Of a stretch of 38,000 nucleotides of DNA, positions 14,488-22,461 are shown in pieces (the stretch's first letter is position 1; each line of letters begins with the position of its first letter). The stretch spans positions 1 through 38,000 of the forward strand of contig JACUUO010000010.1 in the NCBI GenBank assembly GCA_014859275.1. The letters are read 5' to 3'. Below the pieces are notes generated by a model that searched no databases, was not told where the DNA came from, and saw only the letters and a program-made list of their open reading frames with translations. The stretch is from Actinomycetota bacterium (lineage in GTDB: Bacteria > Actinomycetota > Aquicultoria > Aquicultorales > Aquicultoraceae). Position numbers and translations under genes: made by a program.

Positions 14488-16270
14488 TATTGTTCCACCA
14501 GCAGCAATATTTATCATAGGGGCGTTATTTATCCCGCTTTTAAAGGGAAGGCTTAAATCAGCTTACATGCTGCTTCTACCCGTTGTTGCCTTTATAAACA
14601 TTCTCAATATTACCGAAGGAATACACTGGGTCGTCCGTTTTTTGGATTATGAACTAACCTTTGGCAGAGTTGATAGACTTAGCATGATCTTTGGTTATAT
14701 ATTCATCATCGTATCCTTTATTGCAACTCTTTATGCAATCCGGGTAAAAGATGATGGACAGCATATTTCAGCTTTCCTTTATGCCGGAAGTGCTTTAGGG
14801 GCTATCTTCGCAGGAGATTTCTTATCCTTATTCATCTTTTGGGAATTAATGGCTATAACCGCGACATATCTCATATGGGCCCGGAGAACAAAGAAATCCA
14901 TAGCAGCGGGATTCAGATATCTTATGGTTCATATTTTCGGCGGTCTCTGTCTCCTGGTAGGCATATTCATTCATGTGCATAATACAGCTTCTATTGAGTT
15001 TGGATATATAGGATTAAACGGGCTGGCTTCTTATCTCATACTGCTTGGGTTCGGTGTAAACTGCGCTTTCCCGGTTCTTCATGCATGGCTTACCGATGCC
15101 TATCCCGAGGCGACTATAACGGGTACAGTGTTTTTAAGCGCCTTTACCACTAAAGTAGCGGTATATGCGCTTGCAAGGGGATTTCCGGGTACGGAAATCT
15201 TGATATGGGTAGGGGCATTAATGACAGCATTTCCTATCTTCTATGCCGTCATTGAAAATGACCTTAGGAGAGTGCTTGCTTACAGTGTAATCAACCAGGT
15301 CGGGTTTATGGTGGTCGGTATTGGAATTGGAACAGAGCTGGCCATTAATGGGGCTACCGCCCACGCGTTTAACGACATACTATTTAAGGCGCTACTTTTC
15401 ATGTCGATGGGTGCTGTTATGCATCAGACTGGGAAGATTAAGGCCACCGACCTGGGTGGGCTATACAAGTCAATGCCGATAACGACCATATTCTGCATAA
15501 TAGGAGCTGCATCGATTTCGGCAGTACCTTTATTTAGCGCTTTTGTAAGCAAATCAATGGTTGTATCCGCTGTGGCGCACGAAGGCATGGCCATCATATG
15601 GTTTATTCTCATTTTTGCTTCAGTCGGAGTGTTAGAGCATGCTGGAATCAAGATCCCATTTTTTGCGTTTTTCAGCCATGATTCCGGTATCAGGACAAAA
15701 GAGGCTCCGCTTAATATGCTTCTGGCTATGGGAATTGCCGCTTTCTTGTGTATCTTTATTGGCACGTTCCCCGGTTTTCTTTACAGTATTCTTCCATATC
15801 CAGTTGATTATGTGCCATATGCAGCAGGGCATGTTATGAACCAACTCCAGTTGCTCTTCTTCTCGGCGTTGGCCTTCACCATCCTACTGCTAGCAGGAAT
15901 ATACCCGTCGGAAATAAGAGCCATTAATGTTGATGCAGACTGGCCTTATAGAAAAGGCGCCGGGGCCTTTATGTGGTTTATAAATAAACCCATGGCTAAA
16001 GTAGGGGCAAGGATTAATAAAACTGTTTTTGAGGTTATACCCTCGTCTTTAATCTGGGCCAGCAGAAATCCCGGGGGGGCACTAAAGATTGCATCAGATA
16101 CAGTGCTTTTACAGTTTAGCGGCCCAAAGAAAAGAGCGGAGGTTGAACAGAGAATTAAAAAAGAAAAAGAAATTTACCCTGGCAACATAGCAAAACATTG
16201 GCCCATAGGAACAACTGTACTCTGGGTAACACTGTTTTTATTTGTATACCTGCTGCTTTATTACTTGTAA
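14480..16270 (+). CDS. Large NuoL/MrpA-like antiporter subunit, third copy
   Basis: This is a Proton_antipo_M-type protein of about 596 residues. LSMIFGYIFIIVSFIATLYA lies near the N-terminus, the helix-5 acidic residue is in FIFWELMAITATYLIW, and the conserved lysine region covers FPVLHAWLTDAYPEATITGT. ENDLRRVLAYSVINQVGFMV and AHAFNDILFKALLFMSMGAV follow. The C-terminus (about residues 480-596) has further helices after a soluble stretch with KKRAEVEQRIKKEKE. I choose ATG 14480, which has GATGAGG 6 nt upstream; ATG 14468 is the alternative. It overlaps the previous gene by 8 bp. With three large antiporter-like subunits the complex could carry three ion channels. Confidence 0.92.
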   Translation: MVNIVPPAAIFIIGALFIPLLKGRLKSAYMLLLPVVAFINILNITEGIHWVVRFLDYELTFGRVDRLSMIFGYIFIIVSFIATLYAIRVKDDGQHISAFLYAGSALGAIFAGDFLSLFIFWELMAITATYLIWARRTKKSIAAGFRYLMVHIFGGLCLLVGIFIHVHNTASIEFGYIGLNGLASYLILLGFGVNCAFPVLHAWLTDAYPEATITGTVFLSAFTTKVAVYALARGFPGTEILIWVGALMTAFPIFYAVIENDLRRVLAYSVINQVGFMVVGIGIGTELAINGATAHAFNDILFKALLFMSMGAVMHQTGKIKATDLGGLYKSMPITTIFCIIGAASISAVPLFSAFVSKSMVVSAVAHEGMAIIWFILIFASVGVLEHAGIKIPFFAFFSHDSGIRTKEAPLNMLLAMGIAAFLCIFIGTFPGFLYSILPYPVDYVPYAAGHVMNQLQLLFFSALAFTILLLAGIYPSEIRAINVDADWPYRKGAGAFMWFINKPMAKVGARINKTVFEVIPSSLIWASRNPGGALKIASDTVLLQFSGPKKRAEVEQRIKKEKEIYPGNIAKHWPIGTTVLWVTLFLFVYLLLYYL

Positions 16271-16323
16271 AGCACAGATAAGAGTATTTCTACATTGGTT
16301 GGAGGGAGAACGAAGGAAAGCTT

Positions 16324-17040
16324 ATGATGTTTGCGGATATTTCTGATCTATCTTTTCAAAGTGCCTGTCCAGAGGTAGAGTTTATAGGTTTGACGTGCAG
16401 TGCATTAAGCAGGCTTGGATTTGTTGCTGAGAACACTATTGCCTGTGTCAGTGTGTGCAGAGACGAGATATCTCAATCGCTAGTTGAAATTATCAATAGT
16501 AGATGGGGTTACACATTTAATCTCTCAAGCCTTGCGGGGATGCTTCTAACAGGAAGAACCGGTCTACTTGCTGCAATGCACCATGCACCGAATATGGACG
16601 GCAAGGAAAGGTATGTATTTTATGCTATGCCCCATATAGCTATCGACGAGGGAGGAAGAATAGGCGCCTGTTTGCGAACAGGAAGACAGGGCGAATCAAC
16701 CGCTTGCGGTGCTCTGAATATATTTCTGAAAGAGGTGGCAGAGGGCAAAGTTAATCCAATAATAGATTTTAACGATATCGAGCTAAGCTTGATCAGGATG
16801 AAGCTGTTAAGAATGATACCCCGTGGTGAAATTCCAGGTCTCTTCGAACTCACGAAGATAGCTCAAAAGGCAATTCAGTTAGATCTTGAGCTTACCTTAA
16901 GGGATAATATTGATATCACTTCAAGTGATTATGCAGTTATTACTGGTATTCAGGTACATAAGCCTGATGGTAATTACGTGTGGCCGGTATCTTGCTATTC
17001 GGTTGTTGAAGGTGATAAGCGAGAGCTTGAACTTGAGTAA
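16324..17040 (+). CDS. LCIB/LCIC-type beta-carbonic-anhydrase-like protein
   Basis: This 238-residue protein matches, from memory of the family, the core pattern of algal limiting-CO2-inducible protein B. An N-terminal Cys-x-Asp-Glu (Cys45, Asp47, Glu48), a glycine-rich stretch followed by His-His (86-87; AAMHHAPN), FYAMPHIAIDEGG and GRQGESTACGAL (Cys128) are all present. Cys45, one of the histidines and Cys128 would be the Cys-His-Cys zinc ligands. The family is a divergent beta-carbonic anhydrase clade that interconverts CO2 and bicarbonate, although some members are inactive. There is no signal peptide, so it is cytoplasmic. It follows the antiporter cluster by 53 bp on the same strand with its own AAGGA site. 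The residues after about 150 are less conserved in my recollection. Confidence 0.65.
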   Translation: MMFADISDLSFQSACPEVEFIGLTCSALSRLGFVAENTIACVSVCRDEISQSLVEIINSRWGYTFNLSSLAGMLLTGRTGLLAAMHHAPNMDGKERYVFYAMPHIAIDEGGRIGACLRTGRQGESTACGALNIFLKEVAEGKVNPIIDFNDIELSLIRMKLLRMIPRGEIPGLFELTKIAQKAIQLDLELTLRDNIDITSSDYAVITGIQVHKPDGNYVWPVSCYSVVEGDKRELELE

Positions 17041-17055
17041 AACCAACATCTTACC

Positions 17056-18549
17056 CTAAATATACTTTGCCGATCTAAATATCTCCATAAATCCTGGATG
17101 AACGTTAAGTTCGAGATACGTGATTTTATCGGCTATCTGACAGGCTTCTTCTATTTTTTCGGCGTTAAGGAGGATTTCACGGGCGCCGCGTAGGGAGCCG
17201 TTACCAAGAGAGACGAAGCGATCGGTGGGGAGTTTGGGATAAAGGCCGATTGCGATTGCGGAATCTACCGCTAGATGCACCCCAAAAGATCCAGCGGTGT
17301 AGACCCGCTGGATATCGCTTACCGCTAGGCCCACGCTATCAAGCAAAATCGTAAGCGCCGCCACTACCGCTGCTTTAGTGCGCAACACGTTCTGGATATC
17401 TTTCTCGGTGATGTATGTGGCGGGCAGGTCGCTGGCACTGTCGGCTTCTGCCAGCATGTAGACCGTCCTCCCGTTTACTGTCCGCCAACGATTTGTATCT
17501 TTATCAAGAATAAAACGTCCTGTAGCGTCAAGCAGGCCGGCCAAGTAGAGCTGGGCTATCACGTCTACAAGTCCCGATCCGCAAAGACCAATTGGAGAAA
17601 TATCTCCAATAACGCTGTAGGATGGCTCGAGCGTAGCGGGGTCTATTTTAACCCGTTCGATAGCACCCGGTTCAGCGCGTCTGGCACATTCGGCAACTCC
17701 TCCTTCAAGCGCTGGGCCAGCAGCGCCAGCTCCAGCCAGGAGCCAATCTTTATTGCCCAGGATCATCTCACCATTGGTGCCTATATCAAGCAAAAGAGTG
17801 ATCTCATCATGATCAAGCATTCTTGCGGCGAGACTCCCAGCTATGAGATCGCCTCCAAGAAAACTTCCCGCGCTGGGAAAAATATAGGTTTGTGCGAGAG
17901 GTGCGATTTCAAGCCCAAGCTCACCTGAGGTTAAAATCGGTACGTGATTGATGATCGGTATGAATGGTTCTTGACGCATATGGGAAGGGTCTAAGCCGAG
18001 AAAAAGGTGAGTCATAGTTGTATTGCCTGCAGCGCAAACAGCGGATATGTGACTTGGATCAATCCCTGCTATGCCACAAGCTCTATTAATCAGCTGGTTA
18101 ACCGTGTTGATCAGCGCCATCCGTAATGCATCTACGTCACCTTGCCCGGCAAAGTGGAGGCGAGTCAGTAGGTCCTCACCATATTCGATCTGACCATTTA
18201 CTTCGCTGGGGGCGGCTAGACACTGGCCAGTACGGATATCTATCAGTTCGGCGGCGACTACCGTGGTTCCGAGGTCGATAGCCAACCCAAAATGAGAGCT
18301 TGTGGTATCTCCCGGATCTACAGCTATAACGCGCAGGCGGTCTCCATCATGGGCAGCGGTGATTGTAATTTGGTTGCTGGGCAACCATAAGGTACCTGAA
18401 ATTGATCCCAGTAAGCTTAGAGGCCAATGTATTCTTCGCAACCCGGAGGCGCGCTCTAAGGATGCATTTATCCGGTCGATATCTCCTTTGTTATTATTAA
18501 GGGAGGGGGTCGGGATATCCAGGTGGTATTTAACTGTTAATGCTGGCAT
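17056..18549 (-). CDS. RACo-like ASKHA-domain ATPase (DUF4445) without the [2Fe-2S] domain
   Basis: This belongs to the reductive activators of corrinoid proteins. After a short linker domain it has an actin-like ATPase core: FGLAIDLGTTVVAAEL as phosphate-1 loop, LLLDIGTNGEMILG as phosphate-2, and GAAGPALEGG and YTAGSFGVHL near the adenosine site. The usual N-terminal ferredoxin domain with four cysteines is missing; the protein starts directly with the middle domain. ATG 18549 is one base after the stop of the upstream MFS gene, so coupling is likely. An upstream in-frame ATG at 18612 would overlap that gene by 62 bp. The normal role is ATP-driven reduction of Co(II) corrinoids in methyl transfer. 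The electron donor here would have to act in trans, or the role differs. Confidence 0.85.
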   Translation of the reverse strand: MPALTVKYHLDIPTPSLNNNKGDIDRINASLERASGLRRIHWPLSLLGSISGTLWLPSNQITITAAHDGDRLRVIAVDPGDTTSSHFGLAIDLGTTVVAAELIDIRTGQCLAAPSEVNGQIEYGEDLLTRLHFAGQGDVDALRMALINTVNQLINRACGIAGIDPSHISAVCAAGNTTMTHLFLGLDPSHMRQEPFIPIINHVPILTSGELGLEIAPLAQTYIFPSAGSFLGGDLIAGSLAARMLDHDEITLLLDIGTNGEMILGNKDWLLAGAGAAGPALEGGVAECARRAEPGAIERVKIDPATLEPSYSVIGDISPIGLCGSGLVDVIAQLYLAGLLDATGRFILDKDTNRWRTVNGRTVYMLAEADSASDLPATYITEKDIQNVLRTKAAVVAALTILLDSVGLAVSDIQRVYTAGSFGVHLAVDSAIAIGLYPKLPTDRFVSLGNGSLRGAREILLNAEKIEEACQIADKITYLELNVHPGFMEIFRSAKYI

Positions 18550-18550
18550 C

Positions 18551-19756
18551 TTACACCGCACTTCCATAATCAAATTTGTCAACGTTTCTTCGCCCAGGTA
18601 GGCCAAATGCAAAGGCTGCTGCCACCATTGGTAGAAAACTTATGAACGCGATCGCTCTATCAAGGCCAACGGAATCCGCTAGCATGCCAATAAGACCTAC
18701 CCCAAGTCCACCCAGGCCCAGCCCAAAGCCCAGAGCCAGACTAGAGGCTACAGCCTTATTATCTGGGAATATCTCCTGGGCGGCAACCACCGTTACCGAA
18801 AACGAAGCTAAAAGTGATGCTCCCGCTAGAGCCATCCATAAACTCATCAGCCAACCACTAGACAGAAGGAATATGTTTAAGAAAGGAACGGTAAGGAAAA
18901 GAGAGCCTATGATAATTGGTTTTCGCCCCCAGCTATCAGAAAGAAAACCGCCTAATAAGCCACCAAGAGCACCCGAAAGGGCTAATATAGAAAGCAGCAT
19001 ACCACCGGCTACAGGCGAGAATCCATGATCGCTTAAGAATTTCGGTAGGAAAGTTATAAGACCGAAAAAAGAGAGTGACCGGAAAGCGACAGTTCCCAGA
19101 AGGCACAGGAATACTCGAGGTTGAACGCGTATTATCGACATAAAAGATGAGTTTGCATCCGGATGGCCGGGGCTTAAAGGTGGGGCTAGAGTATAGAGAA
19201 GAGCGATTGCAATAAGGCCGGGGATGGCGAGAACCGGTGTGGCTGTGAGGCCGAACTTTGAAACCAGCGGTACGGCTAGCAGTGGCATGACTGCCCAACC
19301 GAGATTGCCACCTAAAGTAAACAGTGACATCGCACGGCCGCTTCTGCTCTCCGCGATAGAGCCAACTAGCGCAGATGCCGGTGGATGGAATGCGGCTATC
19401 CCAAGGCCAGCCAAAGATAAAGCAATCGCCATGAGCACGTAGTTGTTGATAAGGCCGATAGAAGACATGAAGATAGCAGCTACAAGCGGCCCCAAAAGGA
19501 TAAAAAAACGCCCACCTAGGCGATCCGTTAGGTAGCCGATGGCCAGCTGAGATAAGGATGATGTAACGGAAAAAAACGTCATTAACCAGCCAACCGCAGA
19601 CACACTTAATCCAAGAGCCGGAATAATGAAAGGGAGAAGAGGTGGAAATAGGTTCATATATGAATCATTTATGACATGACAAACCGATAATAACGTGACG
19701 GTTTTAAAATTCGGCCTGATAGCTGGGTGGGTATCCGCCTTATCAATAGTCTGCAC
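18551..19756 (-). CDS. Major facilitator superfamily transporter, fosmidomycin-resistance (Fsr)-like
   Basis: The 401-residue protein has 12 predicted helices. The N-terminal LLSVCHVINDSYMNLFPPLL resembles the Fsr branch of MFS, and GYLTDRLGGR between helices 2 and 3 is the MFS motif A (again as GFLSDSWGRKP in the second half). It is probably an exporter of a small molecule; the substrate is unknown. It starts with GTG at 19756, with GAGG about 9 nt upstream. Its stop TAA is followed after one base by the ATG of the RACo-like gene, so the two form an operon. Confidence 0.88.
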   Translation of the reverse strand: MQTIDKADTHPAIRPNFKTVTLLSVCHVINDSYMNLFPPLLPFIIPALGLSVSAVGWLMTFFSVTSSLSQLAIGYLTDRLGGRFFILLGPLVAAIFMSSIGLINNYVLMAIALSLAGLGIAAFHPPASALVGSIAESRSGRAMSLFTLGGNLGWAVMPLLAVPLVSKFGLTATPVLAIPGLIAIALLYTLAPPLSPGHPDANSSFMSIIRVQPRVFLCLLGTVAFRSLSFFGLITFLPKFLSDHGFSPVAGGMLLSILALSGALGGLLGGFLSDSWGRKPIIIGSLFLTVPFLNIFLLSSGWLMSLWMALAGASLLASFSVTVVAAQEIFPDNKAVASSLALGFGLGLGGLGVGLIGMLADSVGLDRAIAFISFLPMVAAAFAFGLPGRRNVDKFDYGSAV

Positions 19757-20148
19757 TAATCATTTCCTCGTTTATTTAAATTACCAGTTAATCTCCACAA
19801 AGATTCTGCAACTTCAATACATTTACCAATTAACCGGCATATCCGGTGGACAAGAATATCCCACCACATATTATCATTTTCTCCACCTCTTTGTTGTTCT
19901 ATTACTATACAATACCTATACAATACGCAAAGATCACCTTCATGGTCTTTGTAACCCATTGCTTTATTCTAAAAATTGCCATTTCCAGAGCGACCCCATC
20001 ATCACTTGATCCTACTTTTAGAGTAGGTAGACTCTTAAATCCTGTCCATGTTAAAAATAAGTATGGTTGTTTTTATAGCTATATGATGATTGCCATATCT
20101 AATTGGTTACTGGCTGGTACTATTTGCCAGGAGTAGGGAGAGGATACA
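19757..20148. other. 392-bp divergent intergenic region
   Basis: This lies between the leftward MFS gene and the rightward dsrN-like gene, so it must hold promoters for both, though I see no convincing -35/-10 pair. It contains two short dyads: ACCGG-CATAT-CCGGT (19833-19847) and CCTAC-TTTTAGA-GTAGG (20011-20027). A minus-strand frame of 67 codons (19756-19959) ends exactly at the MFS start but has no recognisable domain. Confidence 0.5.
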
Positions 20149-21516
20149 TTGCAGTTACCGCGCGTGGTTATCTCAGCTCCACAGAGGAGCTCAGGTAAAA
20201 CCACTTTGAGCATAGGTCTATGCTCGGCCCTGACTAGGGCCGGGTTAAAAGTTCAGCCTTTCAAGAAGGGTCCGGATTATATAGACCCGATGTGGTTATC
20301 AACTGCTACAGGAAGGGATTGTCATAATCTTGACTTCTTCATGATGGGAGAAGAGGTTATTGCGCGATCTTTTCAGAGGATGGCAAGCGATGCTGACATC
20401 AGCGTTATTGAGGGCAATATGGGGCTCTATGATGGGATAGAGCTTGATGGAAAAGGGAGCACATCCGACTTGGCCCGTCTGCTGGAGGCCCCCATTATTC
20501 TAATTGTAGATACCAGCAATATGACCCGAAGCATTGCCCCATTAGTTATCGGACTCCAAAAGTTTGAATCCGGTATCTCAATGCCAGGCATGATATTGAA
20601 TAAGGTTTCGAGCGAAAGACATGAGTCAAAACTTAGGGCGGCGATAGATCGTTACTGTGATATTGAAGTGGTAGGAGCTATCCCTAAGTTACCCGAGATT
20701 GGAATCATCCAAAGGCACCTAGGTTTAAGGCCAGCTAAGGAGGATACAAGGGCGGTCTCAATCATTGAATCAATTGGAGATGCCATAAAAAACTATATTG
20801 ATTTAGACCGGCTCATCAGGATTGCAAAATCCAGTCCTTCCCTCCCTAAGGTAAAAGAAGGAGAGCTTAAGCGGTCAGAATCAAATATTAAGCTGGGTGT
20901 GGCAAGGGACCGAGCTTTTACGTTCTATTATCCGGAGAATATGGAAGCCCTCCAAGTGGCGGGCGCTGAGCTGGTTTCTTTCAGTCCCATGTGGGACGGC
21001 CGGCTACCTAAGGTAAATGGTTTGTATATTGGGGGTGGTTTCCCGGAAGTATTTATGAGAGAATTGGAGGATAATAGAGGCTTGCGTGAGGAGATCAAGG
21101 TAGCTATCAATAGGGGGATGCCTGTTTATGCTGAATGCGGCGGACTGATGTATTTGGCAAGAGGTATATCTTGGAATGGTAAGACCAGGGAGATGGTTGG
21201 CGGGATACCTTGTGGTATAGTAATGCATGAAAAGCCCAAAGGGCATGGGTATATAAAGCTGCAGGCGACAGGTCGTAGTTGGTTTAATACTGATTCCGAA
21301 ATCCGGGGCCATGAGTTTCATTATTCAGAAGTAGTAGACCTCGGCATTGTAGATTTTGCATATAAGCTTTTGCGGGGTAGAGGTATAGATGGCAAGCATG
21401 ATGGAATTGTTTATAAGAATGTCCTTGCGTCATACGCTCACTTGCATAGCCTAGGAACACCTCAGTGGGCGGAAAGGTTCGTTGCATTTGTCAAAGACAT
21501 AGGCTTTAGCTTATGA
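20149..21516 (+). CDS. dsrN: DsrN-like siroheme/cobyrinate a,c-diamide synthase (CobB/CbiA family)
   Basis: The 455-residue protein has an N-terminal ATPase half with the modified P-loop APQRSSGKTTLSIG and FKKGPDYIDPMW. A class-I glutamine amidotransferase half follows, with nucleophile Cys330 in YAECGGLMYL and a C-terminal ASYAHLHSLG. The family performs ATP-dependent amidation of two acetate side chains using glutamine. In dsr loci the homologue DsrN makes siro(heme)amide for DsrAB. Here the gene is directly upstream of dsrC and dsrMKJOP, and no other cobalamin gene is nearby, so DsrN is favoured over CbiA. It starts with TTG, with GGGAGAGG 6 nt upstream. Confidence 0.82.
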   Translation: MQLPRVVISAPQRSSGKTTLSIGLCSALTRAGLKVQPFKKGPDYIDPMWLSTATGRDCHNLDFFMMGEEVIARSFQRMASDADISVIEGNMGLYDGIELDGKGSTSDLARLLEAPIILIVDTSNMTRSIAPLVIGLQKFESGISMPGMILNKVSSERHESKLRAAIDRYCDIEVVGAIPKLPEIGIIQRHLGLRPAKEDTRAVSIIESIGDAIKNYIDLDRLIRIAKSSPSLPKVKEGELKRSESNIKLGVARDRAFTFYYPENMEALQVAGAELVSFSPMWDGRLPKVNGLYIGGGFPEVFMRELEDNRGLREEIKVAINRGMPVYAECGGLMYLARGISWNGKTREMVGGIPCGIVMHEKPKGHGYIKLQATGRSWFNTDSEIRGHEFHYSEVVDLGIVDFAYKLLRGRGIDGKHDGIVYKNVLASYAHLHSLGTPQWAERFVAFVKDIGFSL

Positions 21517-21594
21517 TACTAGTATGTTGATGAGTAGTGTGAACGTGTAACAGGGGTGTGTTCTCTAACAAAACAAAAACTTGTAATTTTATTT

Positions 21595-21632
21595 ACTACC
21601 CTATTGACAAAAGGTAGGGTAGTTGCTAAGCT
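21595..21632 (+). promoter_or_regulatory. Probable dsrC promoter with overlapping dyad operator
   Basis: TTGACA (21604-21609) and TAAGCT (21627-21632) are separated by 17 bp. The -35 is perfect, while the -10 keeps only T1, A2 and T6. An exact 8-bp inverted repeat, ACTACCCT (21595-21602) / AGGGTAGT (21616-21623), brackets the -35 element, as expected for a repressor or activator site. It lies about 112 bp before the dsrC start. Two further short hairpin-like stretches fall in the leader. Confidence 0.5.
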
Positions 21633-21744
21633 TATCGTAACATTTGGTACGTACTCTTTACCTTATAAGGTAACAGACAAGGTAGATCCCGCTATATTTC
21701 CAAGCAACTGTAAAGCAAAAAAATAATTTAAAGGAGGCATAGGC

Positions 21745-22077
21745 ATGGGTTTTGAATTTAATGGGAAGCATTACGAAACCGATGAAGATGGTTATCTAGT
21801 GGACCTTGATGACTGGAGTGAGGAGGTGGCAAACTACATAGCGCAGCAGCTTGATGTTGAAATGACTGAGGCTCATTGGGAGGTAGTTAACTTCCTAAGG
21901 GACTACTACCAAGAGTACAAGATTGCTCCAGCAATCAAGATCTTGGTCAAAGAAATGAAGAAGATGTTCGGTCCCGAGAAAGGCAACAATGCGTATCTCT
22001 ATCAGCTATATCCAGGCGGTCCAGCACTGCAGGCTTGTAAGATCGCCGGCCTCCCAAAACCGACCGGCTGCGTGTAA
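21745..22077 (+). CDS. dsrC: DsrC, sulfur-carrier co-substrate of dissimilatory sulfite reductase
   Basis: The 110-residue DsrC/TusE-family protein has the full C-terminal arm with both redox cysteines, Cys98 and the penultimate Cys109, spaced by 10 residues (C-KIAGLPKPTG-C-V). The two cysteines mark true DsrC rather than TusE. It accepts sulfur from DsrAB as a DsrC trisulfide, which DsrMKJOP then reduces. The ATG is preceded by AAAGGAGG. It is separated from dsrN by 228 bp and from dsrM by 384 bp with hairpins on the latter side, so it may be transcribed at a higher level as its own unit, as is common for dsrC. Confidence 0.97.
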   Translation: MGFEFNGKHYETDEDGYLVDLDDWSEEVANYIAQQLDVEMTEAHWEVVNFLRDYYQEYKIAPAIKILVKEMKKMFGPEKGNNAYLYQLYPGGPALQACKIAGLPKPTGCV

Positions 22078-22461
22078 GTTAGTAAACCGTCACTTCTATT
22101 TTACTGTAGAGGGATTGTAGAAGACCGACCTAACATCTTAAGAGTGGTCGGTCTCTGGCTGAGGAGGTTTTTATCCTCAGCATAAGTAAGCGCGCCTTTG
22201 CCAGGATTTAGCGGGATACAGTGAAAAACCCTCTAAAAAGAATTGAATCAGTCCTCTTAGAGCAGGCTTTTAGAGGGTTATTGAGCGAGGGCTCAAACGT
22301 ATTAGCATCCTTACACATAGAAATTGATGTATAAGAGAAATTGATGTGTAAGGAAAAAGCGGGCGTTCATTAATAAAGATTACTGGCAAAAGGCGAGCAA
22401 TACTTTCATGAAATAAATCCGTAGGACGTAATGTTCTTCAATACGCGAAAAGGGAATAAAA
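22078..22461 (+). promoter_or_regulatory. 384-bp structured region between dsrC and dsrM
   Basis: It contains four perfect inverted repeats. AGACCGACC (22122-22130) pairs with GGTCGGTCT (22146-22154). GCTGAGGA (22158-22165) pairs with TCCTCAGC (22174-22181). AACCCTCTAAAA (22227-22238) pairs with TTTTAGAGGGTT (22268-22279). CTTACACAT (22310-22318) pairs with ATGTGTAAG (22344-22352). The first two are candidates for attenuating or ending the dsrC transcript, although no U-run directly follows. The last pair encloses a direct repeat of AGAAATTGATGT. No coding frame with a ribosome site is visible. Confidence 0.7.

Noticed and set aside
19756-19959. 67-codon minus-strand frame ending at the MFS start codon
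   Set aside because: No recognisable domain, no clear ribosome site and a composition like the flanking non-coding DNA. The TAGTG overlap with the GTG start is suggestive but not enough.
20149-21516. Cobalamin biosynthesis cbiA rather than dsrN
   Set aside because: The family is the same, but there is no other cobalamin gene in the window and the gene leads into dsrC-dsrMKJOP. DsrN is preferred, though a cobyrinate role cannot be excluded.
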